From Liolophura sinensis (taxonomy: Eukaryota > Mollusca > Polyplacophora > Chitonida > Chitonidae): a DNA stretch of 64,000 nt. Location of the stretch: NCBI RefSeq assembly GCF_032854445.1, contig NC_088298.1, positions 23,953,295-24,017,294 on the forward strand. Reading direction: 5' to 3'. This document shows positions 23,098 through 33,535 of this stretch, one piece after another (position 1 is the stretch's first letter; each line of letters starts with the position of its first letter). Position numbers and translations under genes: made by a program. The notes under the pieces are model-generated. The model was not told the DNA's origin and searched no databases. It was given only the letters and a program-made list of their open reading frames with translations.

Positions 23098-23208
23098 ACA
23101 CTTAACATTGTGTTCACGTAACTAACATGGCGACGTAATACCTATACTATTCGCCATGGAAGTTAAGTCCACGTAACGTTACACGCGCTTTGTGAAACGG
23201 GCCTCTGG
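23078..23208. mobile_element. Small MITE-like element with 20-bp inverted ends
   Basis: The left end CCAGGACCCGTTTCACAAAG matches the complement of the right end, CTTTGTGAAACGGGCCTCTGG. The palindromic character continues inward: ACGTAACTAACATGGCGA on the left against TCGCCATGGAAGTTAAGTCC on the right. Size is about 130 bp with no coding. Its class and target duplication are not clear because the left side merges with the array. Confidence 0.75.
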
Positions 23209-23442
23209 TCAAAGATAATGTAGAGTTAGAAGCAAAGCATAAATGTCAGTCTAAACCATTCAGAGTATGAAATATATCGAACCCTGGCACACTCTCATTT
23301 CTTAAGGTCATAAATTCTTATACCTCTGTCGTAATGTCAGGTGCTACATTTAAAGCTGTCCGTCTTTTTTCGTTTTATTTTCTCTTTTTGCTTTATTCTA
23401 TTTGGCGTGCACGGGTTTCAAAGCCGTTAGAAACGTGAGGGC

Positions 23443-24174
23443 GTTGTCATGGAAACCAAATTAGGGAGGTAACTCTAGAATGGCAGTTGTTAAAGACAAC
23501 GTAAAACAAGCGTGCATAGCCTGTATAACTGTATACCGCAAAGCCGGTGACGCACAGCATTGGTCGATTAGGCTGAGAAAATTGGTAGCCGGTCAGGATG
23601 TTAGACCTTGGCAGGATTTGTGCCTACAATAAGTGAAGGTGGAGGGGAAAAGTTGTGCGAAGCCGTTCAGTCGCTGAACGGGTCTGCAGTCGACAAGGCC
23701 GACGTCAACAGTGATCGAAGCTCGGTGGTCCGAAGAATGGCGTGACGAAATCACGGTTCAGAAGCGATATGCAGACGCAACTGTCTTAGAAGGCCAATGA
23801 ACGCACTTCCTCAGGCAGCTAAAACAGTTAACATCAATCCTCAGGATCACGAAACTTGAACTTCTGTTATACTCTTATAAGTATATAATTTTAGGTGATA
23901 TTTTCCGCATTATATAAATGCTGAAAAAACAATCATTACATGGAGTAACATTTCACATTGTCGGCACTCACAGTTAACATTATGCATCAATTTAACACTA
24001 AACTTAGCAGTTGATTCTGATTTTAACACTTTGAACTTTAACAGTTTACAGTGCAACGGTAACTACTTACCTTAGGAATTTTTATAGAAAACTTTGTCTT
24101 AGGCTTTCATAACGAAATTGGAAATTAACGTTTAATTTAAAATTTAGGTTTAGGGTATAGACGGGAGTACTTTT
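23443..24174. other. Loop of the inverted repeat, first half
   Basis: A 50-codon frame starts with ATG at about 23480. A GC-rich patch at 23640-23800 contains a perfect hairpin, CCGTTCAG TCG CTGAACGG (23663-23681). Short frames there look protein-like (ARWSEEWRDEITVQKRYADA), but stops surround them and I recognise no family. A run near 24035-24060 (AACAGTTTACAGTGCAACGG) resembles the complement of GTGCACTGTAAACTGTTAAG near 7501. Confidence 0.4.
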
Positions 24175-24300
24175 GCGGCATGTACTTGCCCTGTCACAGA
24201 AGACGCAGTATCTGTACACATACCTAATGACTCCTCGTCGTCATATGGCTGAAAAATTGTACCACGTTAAACCCCAAGCCTATATGCATACATACATTGT
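24175..24300 (+). mobile_element. SINE-2-type 3' fragment
   Basis: AGAAGACGCAGTATCTGTAC, then CATATGGCTGAAAAATTGTA, CCACGTTAAACCCCAAGCC, ending in an ATAC-type tail. It is closer to the 32.9-33.2-kb copy than to the ACTC-tailed copies. Confidence 0.8.
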
Positions 24301-24499
24301 AAAATGTAAGAGCTTAGAGTGAGGATTTTTGGTGGAATATCCTTGAAAACGCCATACGATTGACCCATCCGTAAGGAAATCCGATCTGTATACCGTTTGT
24401 TTTATTAAACATAGACGAGGGGTTCAAAATCTTTACTTGTAAGCATTTTCTTTCAAATTTGTAAATGCACATTGTTTTTCGTCGATCGTATGTCCGACG

Positions 24500-24640
24500 C
24501 CGTAGTTAAGAATATTTCACTTATACGACGGCGTCCAGCATTATGGCGGGAGGAAACCGGGCACAGCCGGGGGAAACCCACGACTATCGGCAGGTTGCTG
24601 GCAGACATTCAAACGTACGGCGGGAGACGCTGTAGTAAGC
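24500..24640 (-). mobile_element. SINE-1 fragment, minus strand
   Basis: AAGAATATTTCACTTATACG, ACGGCGTCCAGCATTATGGC, CAGCCGGGGGAAACCCACGA and CGGCAGGTTGCTGGCAGACA. Both the AAAT tail and the tRNA-like head are missing. Confidence 0.85.
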
Positions 24641-26929
24641 TACCAGCTTACCGGCAGTTCTAAATGAAACATGTTTAAAGCAAAAATGAATAATAATTTG
24701 ATGGGCCTCTTGTATTTTGGACAAAAAAAGACATGATAGCACAAGGCAGACAGATCCGCTGCGAAATGACGTAAGGGCTTCTCCGGTATGGATTAAAGTT
24801 GTTATGCAACAAGTGTAGCCGATGAAATAGGCCAGAGCTTATACATGCTTGGCTAACCATCAGCCTAGTATCTTCTTCCGTCTAATTTTTATATTTGAAA
24901 CAAGCTTTGTCACGTTTCCAACGGCTTTGAAACCCGTGCACGCGAAACAGAATAAAGAAAGAAGAGCAAAGAAAAGGAAATGAGACGGACAGCTTTGAAT
25001 GTAGCACCTGACGTTACGACAGAGGTTTAAGAATTTATGAGCTTAAGAACTGAGATTGTGCACGGGTTCGATATATTTCATACATCGAGTGGTTTAGACT
25101 GAAATTTATCCTTTGCTTCTAACTCTAGATATTCTGAATATATGACAGTGTCTTTAACAGAACATTTACGTGTATTACAAAGCTGATAAACAGGTGCCCC
25201 TTTCGCAATGTTATTGTACGATATAGTGTTAGCTGAAGTAAATAGCGTTGAGTTTTCAACGGGAGAACACTGTTTATAATCTGTATAGATTTACAATCAT
25301 ACATTTAAGCTCATCTATCATAGAGCAATATATGAAGAACTATAAAAATATGAATTTCTTTTGTGTTCAAATTAATCCTCTCTCCAAAAAATTGCAATTA
25401 TAGGAATCAAATTCATTATTCAGTCAACAATCAATTTCAAGGCACGCATGTTACCACTGGAGCATTGAGAACAACGAGCTCAAATCTATGAAATATTATG
25501 TTTAATGTACAGTTCCTCTGAACTTTCAAATTATTTCCTTTTTTGTTGAGATCTATAAAGATGTGAATGGGTGGACCAACACGATACTTCGTTTTCATAT
25601 TTTAATTTTTTTTTTCCAAAAAGCATATTTTTATTTTGAAGGAAATTCCAGCAGGAAAACGCCTTAAAGTAGCAAAATCTGCTTTTGACCATAATTTTGT
25701 CTTTGATAAAACAAAAACAATAAATAGTATCACTTCAATTTTTCACACAAACACGTTCTTCAGTAATTGTACTTCTTATTGAAATAAGTTTTACTTGTTT
25801 TTCTCCATGAAAAAAATTAAACCTCGCTGCTGCGCCGTAGCTGGACGATTTACTATCTAGCTGTCAAGGGTTCTTTTACTCTCTGGGCTGTAGTCTGTTC
25901 TATTATATTTAAAGGGGGAAAATGTAATTAAAATGAAATAAGTATCACACCAGAAATGCCATGAAAAACTGTTCCAAAAAATACGATTATTTTTCAGTCA
26001 GTCAGATGTAATCAAATGTTCTCTTAACCAAGTTCTTTGGTGGGAATGATCAAATATAATGATAATGCACACTTCCTCATTGACATCAAGGACATAGCTG
26101 CTGGCCCTAAAACACTTATTTAATGAGAGATAACCTTTTCCATGCACAGTCTCACACTAAATGAGTGGTGTTCACAAGAATGACATTCGTGGCTAAACAC
26201 AAAGGTGAAGAAAACGTTGTGGGAGGTCACTGAGCACATACGTTATCAAGATGGTCCATAAAACCAGTCATACATTTGCTTGCGTTTAACTCTGTGAAAA
26301 AAAATCTGACGAAAGTAGTCATGTAAATGTATTTTCAAGTAGAGTTTAAAATTGTTTTTTTGATGATGTTTGTTTCATTTTTACAGGTTCTTTCCTCTTA
26401 AGTTATCTAAGAGGTGGGTGTCAAATGTTCGAGCAAGGACGCAGTTTCAGTGCTAGCCAAAGTCGTCAAATTCTATAGATTCGCCCCTAGACCCGGCCGA
26501 AGTAAACAAACAAATTAGCAATCAAACGAGTGTAATGTCCGATTTGATTGCCCAGTTATTCGAATAAAGTTTCCTCCTGGGGAATGAAGGCTGAAGCAAT
26601 TTTGAATGAACAATTGGCTGGGATAACTGTAAGATCCGAATTGTCGTCAGTCGTGTTAAACGCTGGATCTAATGTACACTGAACACCCCTGTAATCTGTT
26701 TGACTGACAAACCGAAAGCGATCCTGTGGGTTTTCCAAAGCAGAGCAAACAAAGCGATTTCTGTTGATTAGGAGGATTTTCGAAATTGACCACAACATTT
26801 CGTGAGGTTAAATCAATTGACGCACGAATCTAATTGGCTTGTCCCAAGCCTCTCCTCTGTATAACATTTCGCAGGTTTTGAAAACGTTTAGTCCTCAAGA
26901 TTATACATGAGCAATTCAGCCATATGGGT
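24641..26929. other. Non-coding beyond the inverted-repeat arm
   Basis: Apart from the right inverted arm (24909-25130), this AT-rich stretch shows no shared element. A minus-strand frame at 26556-26798 (80 codons) has an ordinary protein composition but no recognised motif and no clear splice sites. I do not call it a gene. Confidence 0.5.
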
Positions 26930-27450
26930 CCAAGACTTGCCCCCGAACTGAACAGTGAAGGAGCACTGACTGGGTAATGCTGCAAAACACACATTTTAAG
27001 TTGTTGATACGCTATAAATTTTTGCACTGTTAGTTTGCACCTAGTCAAAATATATCAGAATTTTGTCTGTTTTTGACAGAAATGAAAACTTTTTTGCCAG
27101 TGTTACTTCCTACGGAGGTTACCCGATTGCTGTGAGTTCAAGTCCAGCTCACGCTGGCTTCATCTCCGGCCTTAAGTGGGAAGGTCTGACTGCAGCCTGC
27201 GGGTGGTCGTGGGTTTCCCCCGGGCTCTGTCCGGTTTCCTCCCACCATAATGTTGTTCGTCGTCTAAGTGAAATATTCTTCAGTACGGTGTAAAACACCA
27301 GTCAGATAAATAAATAAATAAATTCGGGGGTTACCAAGGTAACAGAATGCTATGACTTCCCTCCCAGCAACCACAGCACGGAAAAATAATGGTCATGCTA
27401 GGTTGATTTTTTGATATATTGTAGAGAACAGTGCAAGCTGCATGTGGTGG
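26930..27450 (+). mobile_element. Element B, copy 2 (one minisatellite unit, SINE inside)
   Basis: Same flanks as 5560-6720: GGAGCACTGACTGGGTAATG, GTTGATACGCTATAAATTTT, TGCACTGTTAGTTTGCACCT, then GTTACCAAGGTAACAGAATG. A single diverged unit follows (CTATGACTTCCCTCCCAGCA, then ACCACAGCAC), then GTTGATTTTTTGATATATTG and GTGCAAGCTGCATGTGGTGG. It shows the element without array expansion and interrupted by SINE-1. Confidence 0.85.
27124..27325 (+). mobile_element. SINE-1, 5'-truncated, with target duplication
   Basis: Starts at the B-box region (GCTGTGAGTTCAAGTCCAGC) and continues to CAGTCAGATAAATAAATAAA. The flanking host strings GGAGGTTACC (27114-27123) and GGGGGTTACC (27326-27335) are a 10-bp target duplication with one mismatch. 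Removing the insert restores the element B order. Confidence 0.92.
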
Positions 27451-28011
27451 TATGGCACTGCCCCACGCGAAAATTAGGGCATATATATTTTTGAGGTAGA
27501 AGCTGACAAATTTACTACATAAATATCAATGAAAATCAATGCGATCGGGTAACCTATAAAAGCCACGCTCACTTAAGCCATGCTGTCTTTATCTAACCTC
27601 AGAACATCGTTTGTGGATAGAAATCGACGGTAAAGGTTAAGCTGTGAACATTTAAACAAGAGTAGCCATGTAAATGTCCCGTATAGCGGCGAGGGCTGAA
27701 TGCCCACAAAGGTAGGGCCATATCTGAGGCAAAGACGTCAAAATGTCCTGATGTATTTGTACCTGCAATCAGATAACGCTCACCCAGACGGTAAATAATG
27801 CTCCACGTGTGGTTGTGGTGACATTTTTACATGTCTAAATTACCAAAGTCATCGCGGTAGAAATCATCAATGAAACCGAATGATCCCTGTTACGGATACC
27901 CGCCATTTTAGCAGTACAAAAAACCCCGGTTTTTGTGAACTTACCTATTACAGCCTGGAATGATAAAGAAAGGCGAATTCAAACTTCAGCAAACCACCCC
28001 AGTAAATTTAT
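27451..28011. other. Non-coding, nothing recognised
   Basis: No array or shared element. No frame of interest. Confidence 0.5.
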
Positions 28012-28165
28012 TTATTTATCTATCTCATTGGTGTTTCACGTCGGACAGAAGAATGCTTCACTTCACTCGTACGACAGCGGTCAGCATCATGGTGGCAGGA
28101 AACCGGTGAGAGGATCCTGGTTCATTGAGCTGGCCCGCTAACCACCCCGGCCACGGAGGCTCACG
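28012..28165 (-). mobile_element. SINE-1 with internal deletion, minus strand
   Basis: The tail complement (TTATTTATCTATCTCATTGG), then TCGTACGACAGCGGTCAGCA and TGGTGGCAGGAAACCGG. It then jumps to the head, GCCCGCTAACCACCCCGGCC followed by ACGGAGGC. The middle of the SINE is deleted but both ends remain. Confidence 0.82.
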
Positions 28166-28267
28166 CCCACTGTAAATGGCACACCATCTGACGTATAAAT
28201 GCAGCTGCCACCTCCTGACCTTTGTGATTTTGCATTGTGTTCAGGTGAGCATATATTAGTCAGTGTG

Positions 28268-29240
28268 GCACAATAACCAAGCCTCATTTTAACCTAGGGG
28301 TCCTAGGTAAACATATACATGAGCAGTTAGAATAAAACCCTGACGGAGGTAAATTGAGAAGAGGCCGTGCTTCACCGGTTACGTGTGACCATTTGACAAT
28401 GTCGTCACTGCTCTGGTTTTTCTCTCTATGCTGTACGTCTTAATATGTTGTATTTCCGCATGAACCAGGATTCTGCTGGTGGACTAAACATCCCCGAGGC
28501 CTAGTCCCTTTGCATTGTTTTAATGATTGTATGTTAAATGTGATGACGAAGCAGCACTTTGAGTAATTCCAGACCAGGGGCGTCTAATAAATTGCAATTA
28601 ACATGACTGCAATTTTGTTGTTGTTGTTGTTGTTTTTTTACCTAATTCTCCTTAAGCCATGGTGCTAGGGGGCGTATAATTTGTGCATAAAATTATTTAT
28701 GCATTTACATTAACAGTTAGAATAAAACCCTAACTGGGGTAAATTGACAAGAGGCCTTATTTCACCGGTTACCATTTTGCCAGATATCACACTGTCGTTA
28801 CTGGTCTGATTTTACTCTGTCTGATGTAGCAGTATTTCACCGGTTACGTGTGACCATTTGCCAGATATCACACTGTCGTCACTGCTCTGGTTTTACTCTG
28901 TCTGATGTAGCAGTATTTCATCGGTTACGTGTGACCATTTGCCAGATGTCACACTGTCGTCACTGGTCTGGTTTTACTCTGTCTGATGTAGCAGTATTTC
29001 ACCGGTTACGTGTGACCATTTGCCAGATGTCACACTGTCGTCACTGCTCTGGTTTACTCTGTCTGATGTAGCAGTATTTAACCGGTTACGTGTGACCATT
29101 TGCCAGATGTCACACTGTCGTTACTGGTCTGGTTTTACTCTGTCTGATGTAGCAGTATTTCACCGGTTACGTGTGACCATTTGCCAGATGTCACACTGTC
29201 GTCACTGCTCTGGTTTTACTCTGTCTGATGTAGTCTTGTA
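28268..29240 (-). mobile_element. Element A, copy 2, minus strand, almost two macro-units
   Basis: Read on the minus strand: the 81-bp array (29236 down to about 28760), then GGTGAAATAAGGCCTCTTGT, TTATTCTAACTGTT, CACCATGGCTTAAGG, TAATTGCAATTTATTAGACG and AACAATGCAAAGGGACTAGG. A single 35-bp-type unit follows (CCTCGGGGATGTTTAGTCCA, CCAGCAG). A second macro-unit starts with another 81-bp segment and ends near GGGTTTTATTCTAACTGCTC. It carries both modules, one expanded and one single. Confidence 0.8.
28760..29236 (-). repeat. 80-81-bp tandem array, about 6 units
   Basis: Same unit as 3881-4930 in the opposite orientation: CACCGGTTACGTGTGACCAT, TTGCCAGATGTCACACTGTC, GTCACTGCTCTGGTTTTACT, CTGTCTGATGTAGCAGTATT. 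Because 81 is a multiple of three it leaves long frames with a 27-residue repeat on the plus strand (28850-29322), which I reject as genes. A (GTT)n run lies at about 28616-28634, outside the array. Confidence 0.92.
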
Positions 29241-29423
29241 TATTATGAAGTTCAGGTGGCTTCTTGGTGAGATTTTCCACACGTTGGTGGTGGTAGAAAC
29301 TTTCACGCACGTGCACGTATAGAAATGAATTTCTTTTGATCTGTATGCCTGAAATTTAAATGAAAAAAGCTGATTAAGCATGCTGTATATAAAGAAGGAA
29401 ATTAAAGATAGGAGAAATTAAAG

Positions 29424-29672
29424 TGGGCCCATTTTATTGGATAAGCTTCCTTGAACCAATCAGAAACGGGTTTCGTGCAAATCAAAACAAGTTCTGGCTA
29501 CAGGCACCAGCAAAAATATCACATATTTGTAACATAGTTAAGTCTGTCACAACCACCCAGTGGAGTTTGGTAGTACAGGGCTTGTCTTGTAATACTAAGA
29601 TGCAAAATATCGTACGACAAAAGTACGCGAAAAAAATGTCGGACGACGCTTTGTGAAACTGGGCCCTGTTGT
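29424..29672. mobile_element. Possible MITE with GGGCCCA-type ends
   Basis: The right end is CGCTTTGTGAAACTGGGCCC, the same terminal motif as the 23.1-23.2-kb MITE. The left side shows only GTGGGCCCATTTTATTGG, so the left inverted end is degenerate. A 77-codon frame inside has no recognised motif. Confidence 0.4.
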
Positions 29673-29994
29673 ATTACGTTAAACTAATCAGCGGAGCACA
29701 AAGTTTGACTCCTACCAACCTATTAACTGCAGACAAAATGTCGTACATTTGTGACCGAGTTTAGTCTGACACAATCAATAGTCAGTAGAGTCTGTCCGGA
29801 TTCCGAACGACGGCATGCTGCTGTGATTTTAAATACTCCGACAATGTCGCGTGATGTACAATGGGTTTAACCTTTCTGTCCCACGGAGCACACCCTTCTC
29901 AGTTGCTGGGCAAAGCTCTCAAGGAGTTCTATGACGTCTTATCTGGCCAGCAAGTTAACATTACAGTAATTTATCCCTTCGCCCAAGTCACATG

Positions 29995-32165
29995 TGCATC
30001 ATAACATTCAAGACTACAGCATGGAGAGTAAAACGATAACAGCGACGTTAGTATGATAGTTGGCAAATGGTCAAACGAAGCCGATGAAATACGGTCTCCT
30101 GTCTGATTCTAACTGTTCATGTAAATATTCAACCAGTAGCAAATTACACGCCCACTAGCACCATGCTTAAACTGAATTAGCTACAATTATGCATGCCATT
30201 TTGATATGAATATGACATTATTTGCAATGAACGCCTCATATACGTCACTGGTGAAGAATTATTCAAGATGCTATAATGCCGTCGCATTTAATACACAAAC
30301 ACAGTAAAAACAATGCAAAGAGACCAGGCCTCGGGAATGCTTAGTCCACCAACAGGGAGCAGGCCTCGGGTATGCTTAGTCCACCAGCAGGGACCAGGCC
30401 TCGGGGATAATAAGTCCACAAGCAGGGACCAGGCATCGGGTATGCTTAGCCCACCAGCAGGGAGCACGCCTCGGAAATACTTAGTCCACTAACATGGACC
30501 AGGCCTCGGGTATGCTTAGTCCACCAGCAGGGACTAGGCCTCGTGGGTGCTTAGTCCAGCAGCGGGGACCAGGCCTCGGGTATGCTTAGTCCACCAGCGG
30601 GGACCAGGCCTCGGGTATGCTTAGTCCACCAGCGGGACCAGGCCTCGGGTATGCTTAGCCCACCAGCAGGGACCAGGCCTCGGGTATGCTTAGTCCACCA
30701 GCAGGGACCATGCAGGCCTCGGGGATGCTTAGCCCACCAGCAGGGACCAAACCTCAGGTATGCTTAGTCCACCCACAGGGACCAGGCCTCGGGTATGCTT
30801 AGTCCCACTAGCGGGGACACGGCCTCGGGTATGCTTAGCCCACCAGCAGGGACCAGGCCTCGGGAATGCTTAGTCCACCAAAAGGGACCAGGCCTCGTGG
30901 GTGCTTAGCCCAGCAGCGGGGACCAGGCCTCGGGGATGCTTAGGCCACTAGCGGGGACCAGGTCTCGGGTATGCTTAGTCCACCAGCGGGCACCAGGCCT
31001 CGGGAATGCTTAGTCCCACCAGCAGGGATTAGGCCTCAGGTATGCTTAGTCCACCAGCGGGGACCAGGCCTCGGGTATGCTTAGCCCACCAGCAGGGACC
31101 AGACCTCGGGGAATGCTTAGTCCACCAGCAGGGACCAGGCCTCTGGAATGCTTAGTCCACCAGCAGGGACCAGGCCTGGGATATGCTTAGTCCTCCAGCA
31201 GGGACCAGGCCTCGGGTATGCTTAGTCCTCCAGCGGGGACCAGGCCTCGGATATGCTTAGCCCACCAGCAGGGACCAGGCCTCGGGAATGCTTAGTCCAC
31301 CAAAAGGGACCAGGCCTCGGGAATGCTTAGTCTCGGGGGCCTCGGGGATGCTTAGCCCACCAGCAGGGACCAGACCTCAGGTATACTTAGTCCACCCACA
31401 GGGACCAGGCCTCGGGTATGCTTAGTCCACTAGCGGGGACACGGCCACGGGTATGCTTAGCCCACCAGCAGGGACCAGGCCTCGGGAATGCTTAGTCCAC
31501 CAAAAGGGACCAGGCCTCGTGGGTGCTTAGCCCAGCAGCAGGGACCAGGCCTCGGGGATGCTTAGGCCACTAGCGGGGACCAGGTCTCGGGTATGCTTAG
31601 TCCACCAGCGGGGACCAGGCCTCGGGAATGCTTAGTCCACCAGCAGGGATTAGGCCTCAGGTATGCTTAGTCCACCAGCGGGGACCAGGCCTCGGGTATG
31701 CTTAGCCCACCAGCAGGGACCATACCTCGGGAATGCTTAGTCCACCAGCAGGGACCAGGCCTCTGGAATGCTTAGTCCACCAAAAGGGACCAGGCCTGGG
31801 ATATGCTTAGTCCTCCAGCAGGGACCAGGCCTCGGGTATGCTTAGTCCTCCAGCGGGGACCAGGCCTCGGATATGCTTAGCCCACCAGCAGGGACCAGGC
31901 CTCGGGAATGCTTAGTCCACCAAAAGGGACCAGGCCTCGGGAATGCTTAGTCCACCAACAGGGACCAGGCCTCGGGTATGCTTAGTCCACCAACGGGGAC
32001 CAATATAAAAGACTACATCACAGACAGTAGAGTTACCGTTGACAAATCGTCATGCGCAGTCCATGAAACGGTCATTTGTCATTTTACCTCAGATAGGGTT
32101 TTATGTTAACTGTGCATGTAAATACTTAAATAATAGCACACTATACGCCCACTTCATTAAAATAG
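29995..32165 (+). mobile_element. Element A, copy 3 (carries expanded 35-bp array)
   Basis: A single 81-bp-type segment (AGAGTAAAACGATAACAGCG, TTGGCAAATGGTCAAACGAA) leads to CTAACTGTTCATGTAAATAT, CACCATGCTTAAACTGAATT and GTCGCATTTAATACACAAAC. The 35-bp array follows (30318-32005), then a second partial macro-unit: CATCACAGACAGTAGAGTTA, CATTTTACCTCAGATAGGGT, AAATAATAGCACACTATACG. Here the first module is unexpanded and the second is expanded, the reverse of copies 1 and 2. Confidence 0.82.
30318..32005 (+). repeat. 35-bp satellite, about 48 units
   Basis: Unit: ACCAGGCCTCGGGTATGCTT, AGTCCACCAGCAGGG. Variable sites are GGGTATG/GGGAATG/GGGGATG/GTGGGTG, AGTCC/AGCCC/AGGCC and AGCAGGG/AGCGGGG/AAAAGGG. 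A run of variant units beginning near GCGGGGACACGGCC (30811) recurs near 31433 in the same order, so about 620 bp was duplicated inside the array. It is GC-rich against AT-rich surroundings. A few in-frame stretches exist but 35 is not a multiple of three, so it cannot code through. Confidence 0.95.
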
Positions 32166-32884
32166 TGGGTTCGAATCCAGTTCTCGCTGACTCGGATACG
32201 ATTTTACTTTGGCCAGATAAAAACGCTACGGGAGCCGGTCGTTGTCTAGCGGCATCTATGGCCAGGAGAGTTCCCAGACACGCGACACCGCTATCTGGAA
32301 TATAGTATCTGGTTCCGTCGCTTACAAACGATCGACGATCATTTGAAGGGTGGAGTCAATCCGAGTCCCCAGGGTAAACCACCAACTTGAGACAAGTTAG
32401 TACTGGCGAGTTTTCTGTTGAGGGTTCAATTCCTGTCTTGGAAAGGGATTTTACAGATTCCCTCGCTCTCACTCGTAGTAAGGCATTGATGGCATTAGGG
32501 TATTGATGACACTCATGTGATCATGCGCACAGTCTAATATTAGTTAAAGACGTCTTGTCTTCACCAATAGGACGTGCATATCTGTGCATCATATCTTGTG
32601 AAAGTCTGTCGGTAGGTTTCCAAAGGTCAGCTGTTTACGCCGGACACACCTTGTTTCCTCCAGTAATGATACTGATTGCCATGCCATAAGTGAAAAACCA
32701 GCCTTCTGTAAAGTGAAGGAATTCGTGTAGCTAGTGGAACGGCAGTAGGGTCTGCCTGTTTGGATAATGTTGCCAATTATTTCAACAAAGATGAATAATT
32801 AGAGCTGACACAATTCTGCTATTCACAAGTAGAGGGCGCTGTTCTGCCATCCTTTTCCAGATTTGCCTCCCTTTGCGATGGTCT
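32166..32884. other. Repeat remnants, no gene
   Basis: It holds a tRNA-like GTGGGTTCGAATCCAGTTCT at 32166 (compare 20925-20975). A repeat D piece lies at 32335-32420 (GGGTAAACCACCAACTTGAG, ACAAGTTAGTACTGGCGAG). A second B-box-like GAGGGTTCAATTCCTGTCTT occurs near 32419. The rest is unassigned. Confidence 0.5.
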
Positions 32885-33200
32885 GATGGTACATGCATTC
32901 CGCGGAGAGCCATTCTCTTCTGCGGCTGCTGCCCTCAGCACCGAAATCCGCCTGGTGATCTGAGAGGTTAGAGCAATGAAATATGACTGGCGCGTCTGGT
33001 GTCAGTATCATGTGACTGTGTAGGGTGTAATGTCTGGTGTCCTCGGCATGATACTTCAGTGACGACAGCACTTTGGTGGCATGGACTCGCCCTGGCATAA
33101 GACACAGTATATGTACATATACCTGATGACTCTTTGTCGTCATATGACTGAAAAATTGTTAAGTTCGACGTGAAACCATTAGCATTTATACATACATCAT
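32885..33200 (+). mobile_element. SINE-2-type element, plus strand
   Basis: Contains CTGGCGCGTCTGGTGTCAGT, ATCATGTGACTGTGTAGGG, CGGCATGATACTTCAGTGAC, AGACACAGTATATGTACATA, and the shared 3' end CATATGACTGAAAAATTGTT, then AAGTTCGACGTGAAACCATT with an ATAC-type tail. The head near 32945-32985 (TGATCTGAGAGGTTAGAGCA) is A-box-like. Its body differs from the 16.2-kb copy while its last 55 bp are the same, so it is a sister family. Confidence 0.75.
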
Positions 33201-33295
33201 GATATCATCAGAGCCAGGTAATTAATGTTACTTCTTTACCTATCAGCAACAACCACGATTTTGACAATCTTTTAACAAGCACAAGGGTTATTACA

Positions 33296-33535
33296 GATAG
33301 GCAACCTTCGCATGGTCGTGGGTTTGCTCTGCATGGTTTCCTCCCACCATAATGCTGGCCGCACCCGCGGATGGTCGTGGATTTCCCCCGGGCTCTGCTC
33401 GGCTTCCTCCCACCATAATGTTGGCTGATGTCGAATAAGTGAAATATTCTTGAGTACGGCGTAAAACACCAAATAATTAAATGAATAAATAAATAAACAA
33501 ATAAATAAATAATGAATAAATACGTAAATTAATAT
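33296..33535 (+). mobile_element. SINE-1, partly duplicated 3' half
   Basis: CGCATGGTCGTGGGTTTGCT and TTTCCTCCCACCATAATGCT at 33309-33360 are followed directly by a second pass of the same segment: CGCGGATGGTCGTGGATTTC, CCACCATAATGTTGGCTGA, TAAGTGAAATATTCTTGAGT and a long AAAT tail. It is either a template jump during insertion or two adjacent truncated copies. Confidence 0.85.

Larger units (their letters stand above)
23220..25130. repeat. Long inverted repeat, about 220-bp arms, 1.47-kb loop
   Basis: The left arm (23220-23442) and right arm (24909-25130) are reverse complements, about 85-90% by eye. Landmarks on the left are AGAGTTAGAAGCAAAG, CAGTCTAAACCA, CTCTGTCGTAATGTCAGGTG, AAAGCTGTCCGTCT and GTGCACGGGTTTCAAAGCCG. 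Their complements appear in reverse order on the right. The loop holds SINE fragments and a GC-richer patch at 23.64-23.80 kb. It could be the ends of a foldback or DNA element, or an inverted local duplication. Confidence 0.9.

Noticed and set aside
26556-26798. 80-codon minus-strand frame as an exon
   Set aside because: Ordinary composition but no clear acceptor or donor and no family resemblance. Weaker than the 39.55- and 43.3-kb candidates.
28850-29322. Cys/His-rich repeat frames that look like zinc-finger-like repeats (CRHCSGFTLSD)
   Set aside because: Same 81-bp satellite as at 3.9-4.9 kb. The Cys/His spacing does not fit a known finger and the frame ends at the array edge.
30318-32005. 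CRISPR array (35-bp regular units)
   Set aside because: There are no unique spacers. The units are directly adjacent and the context is animal repeat DNA, so it is a satellite.
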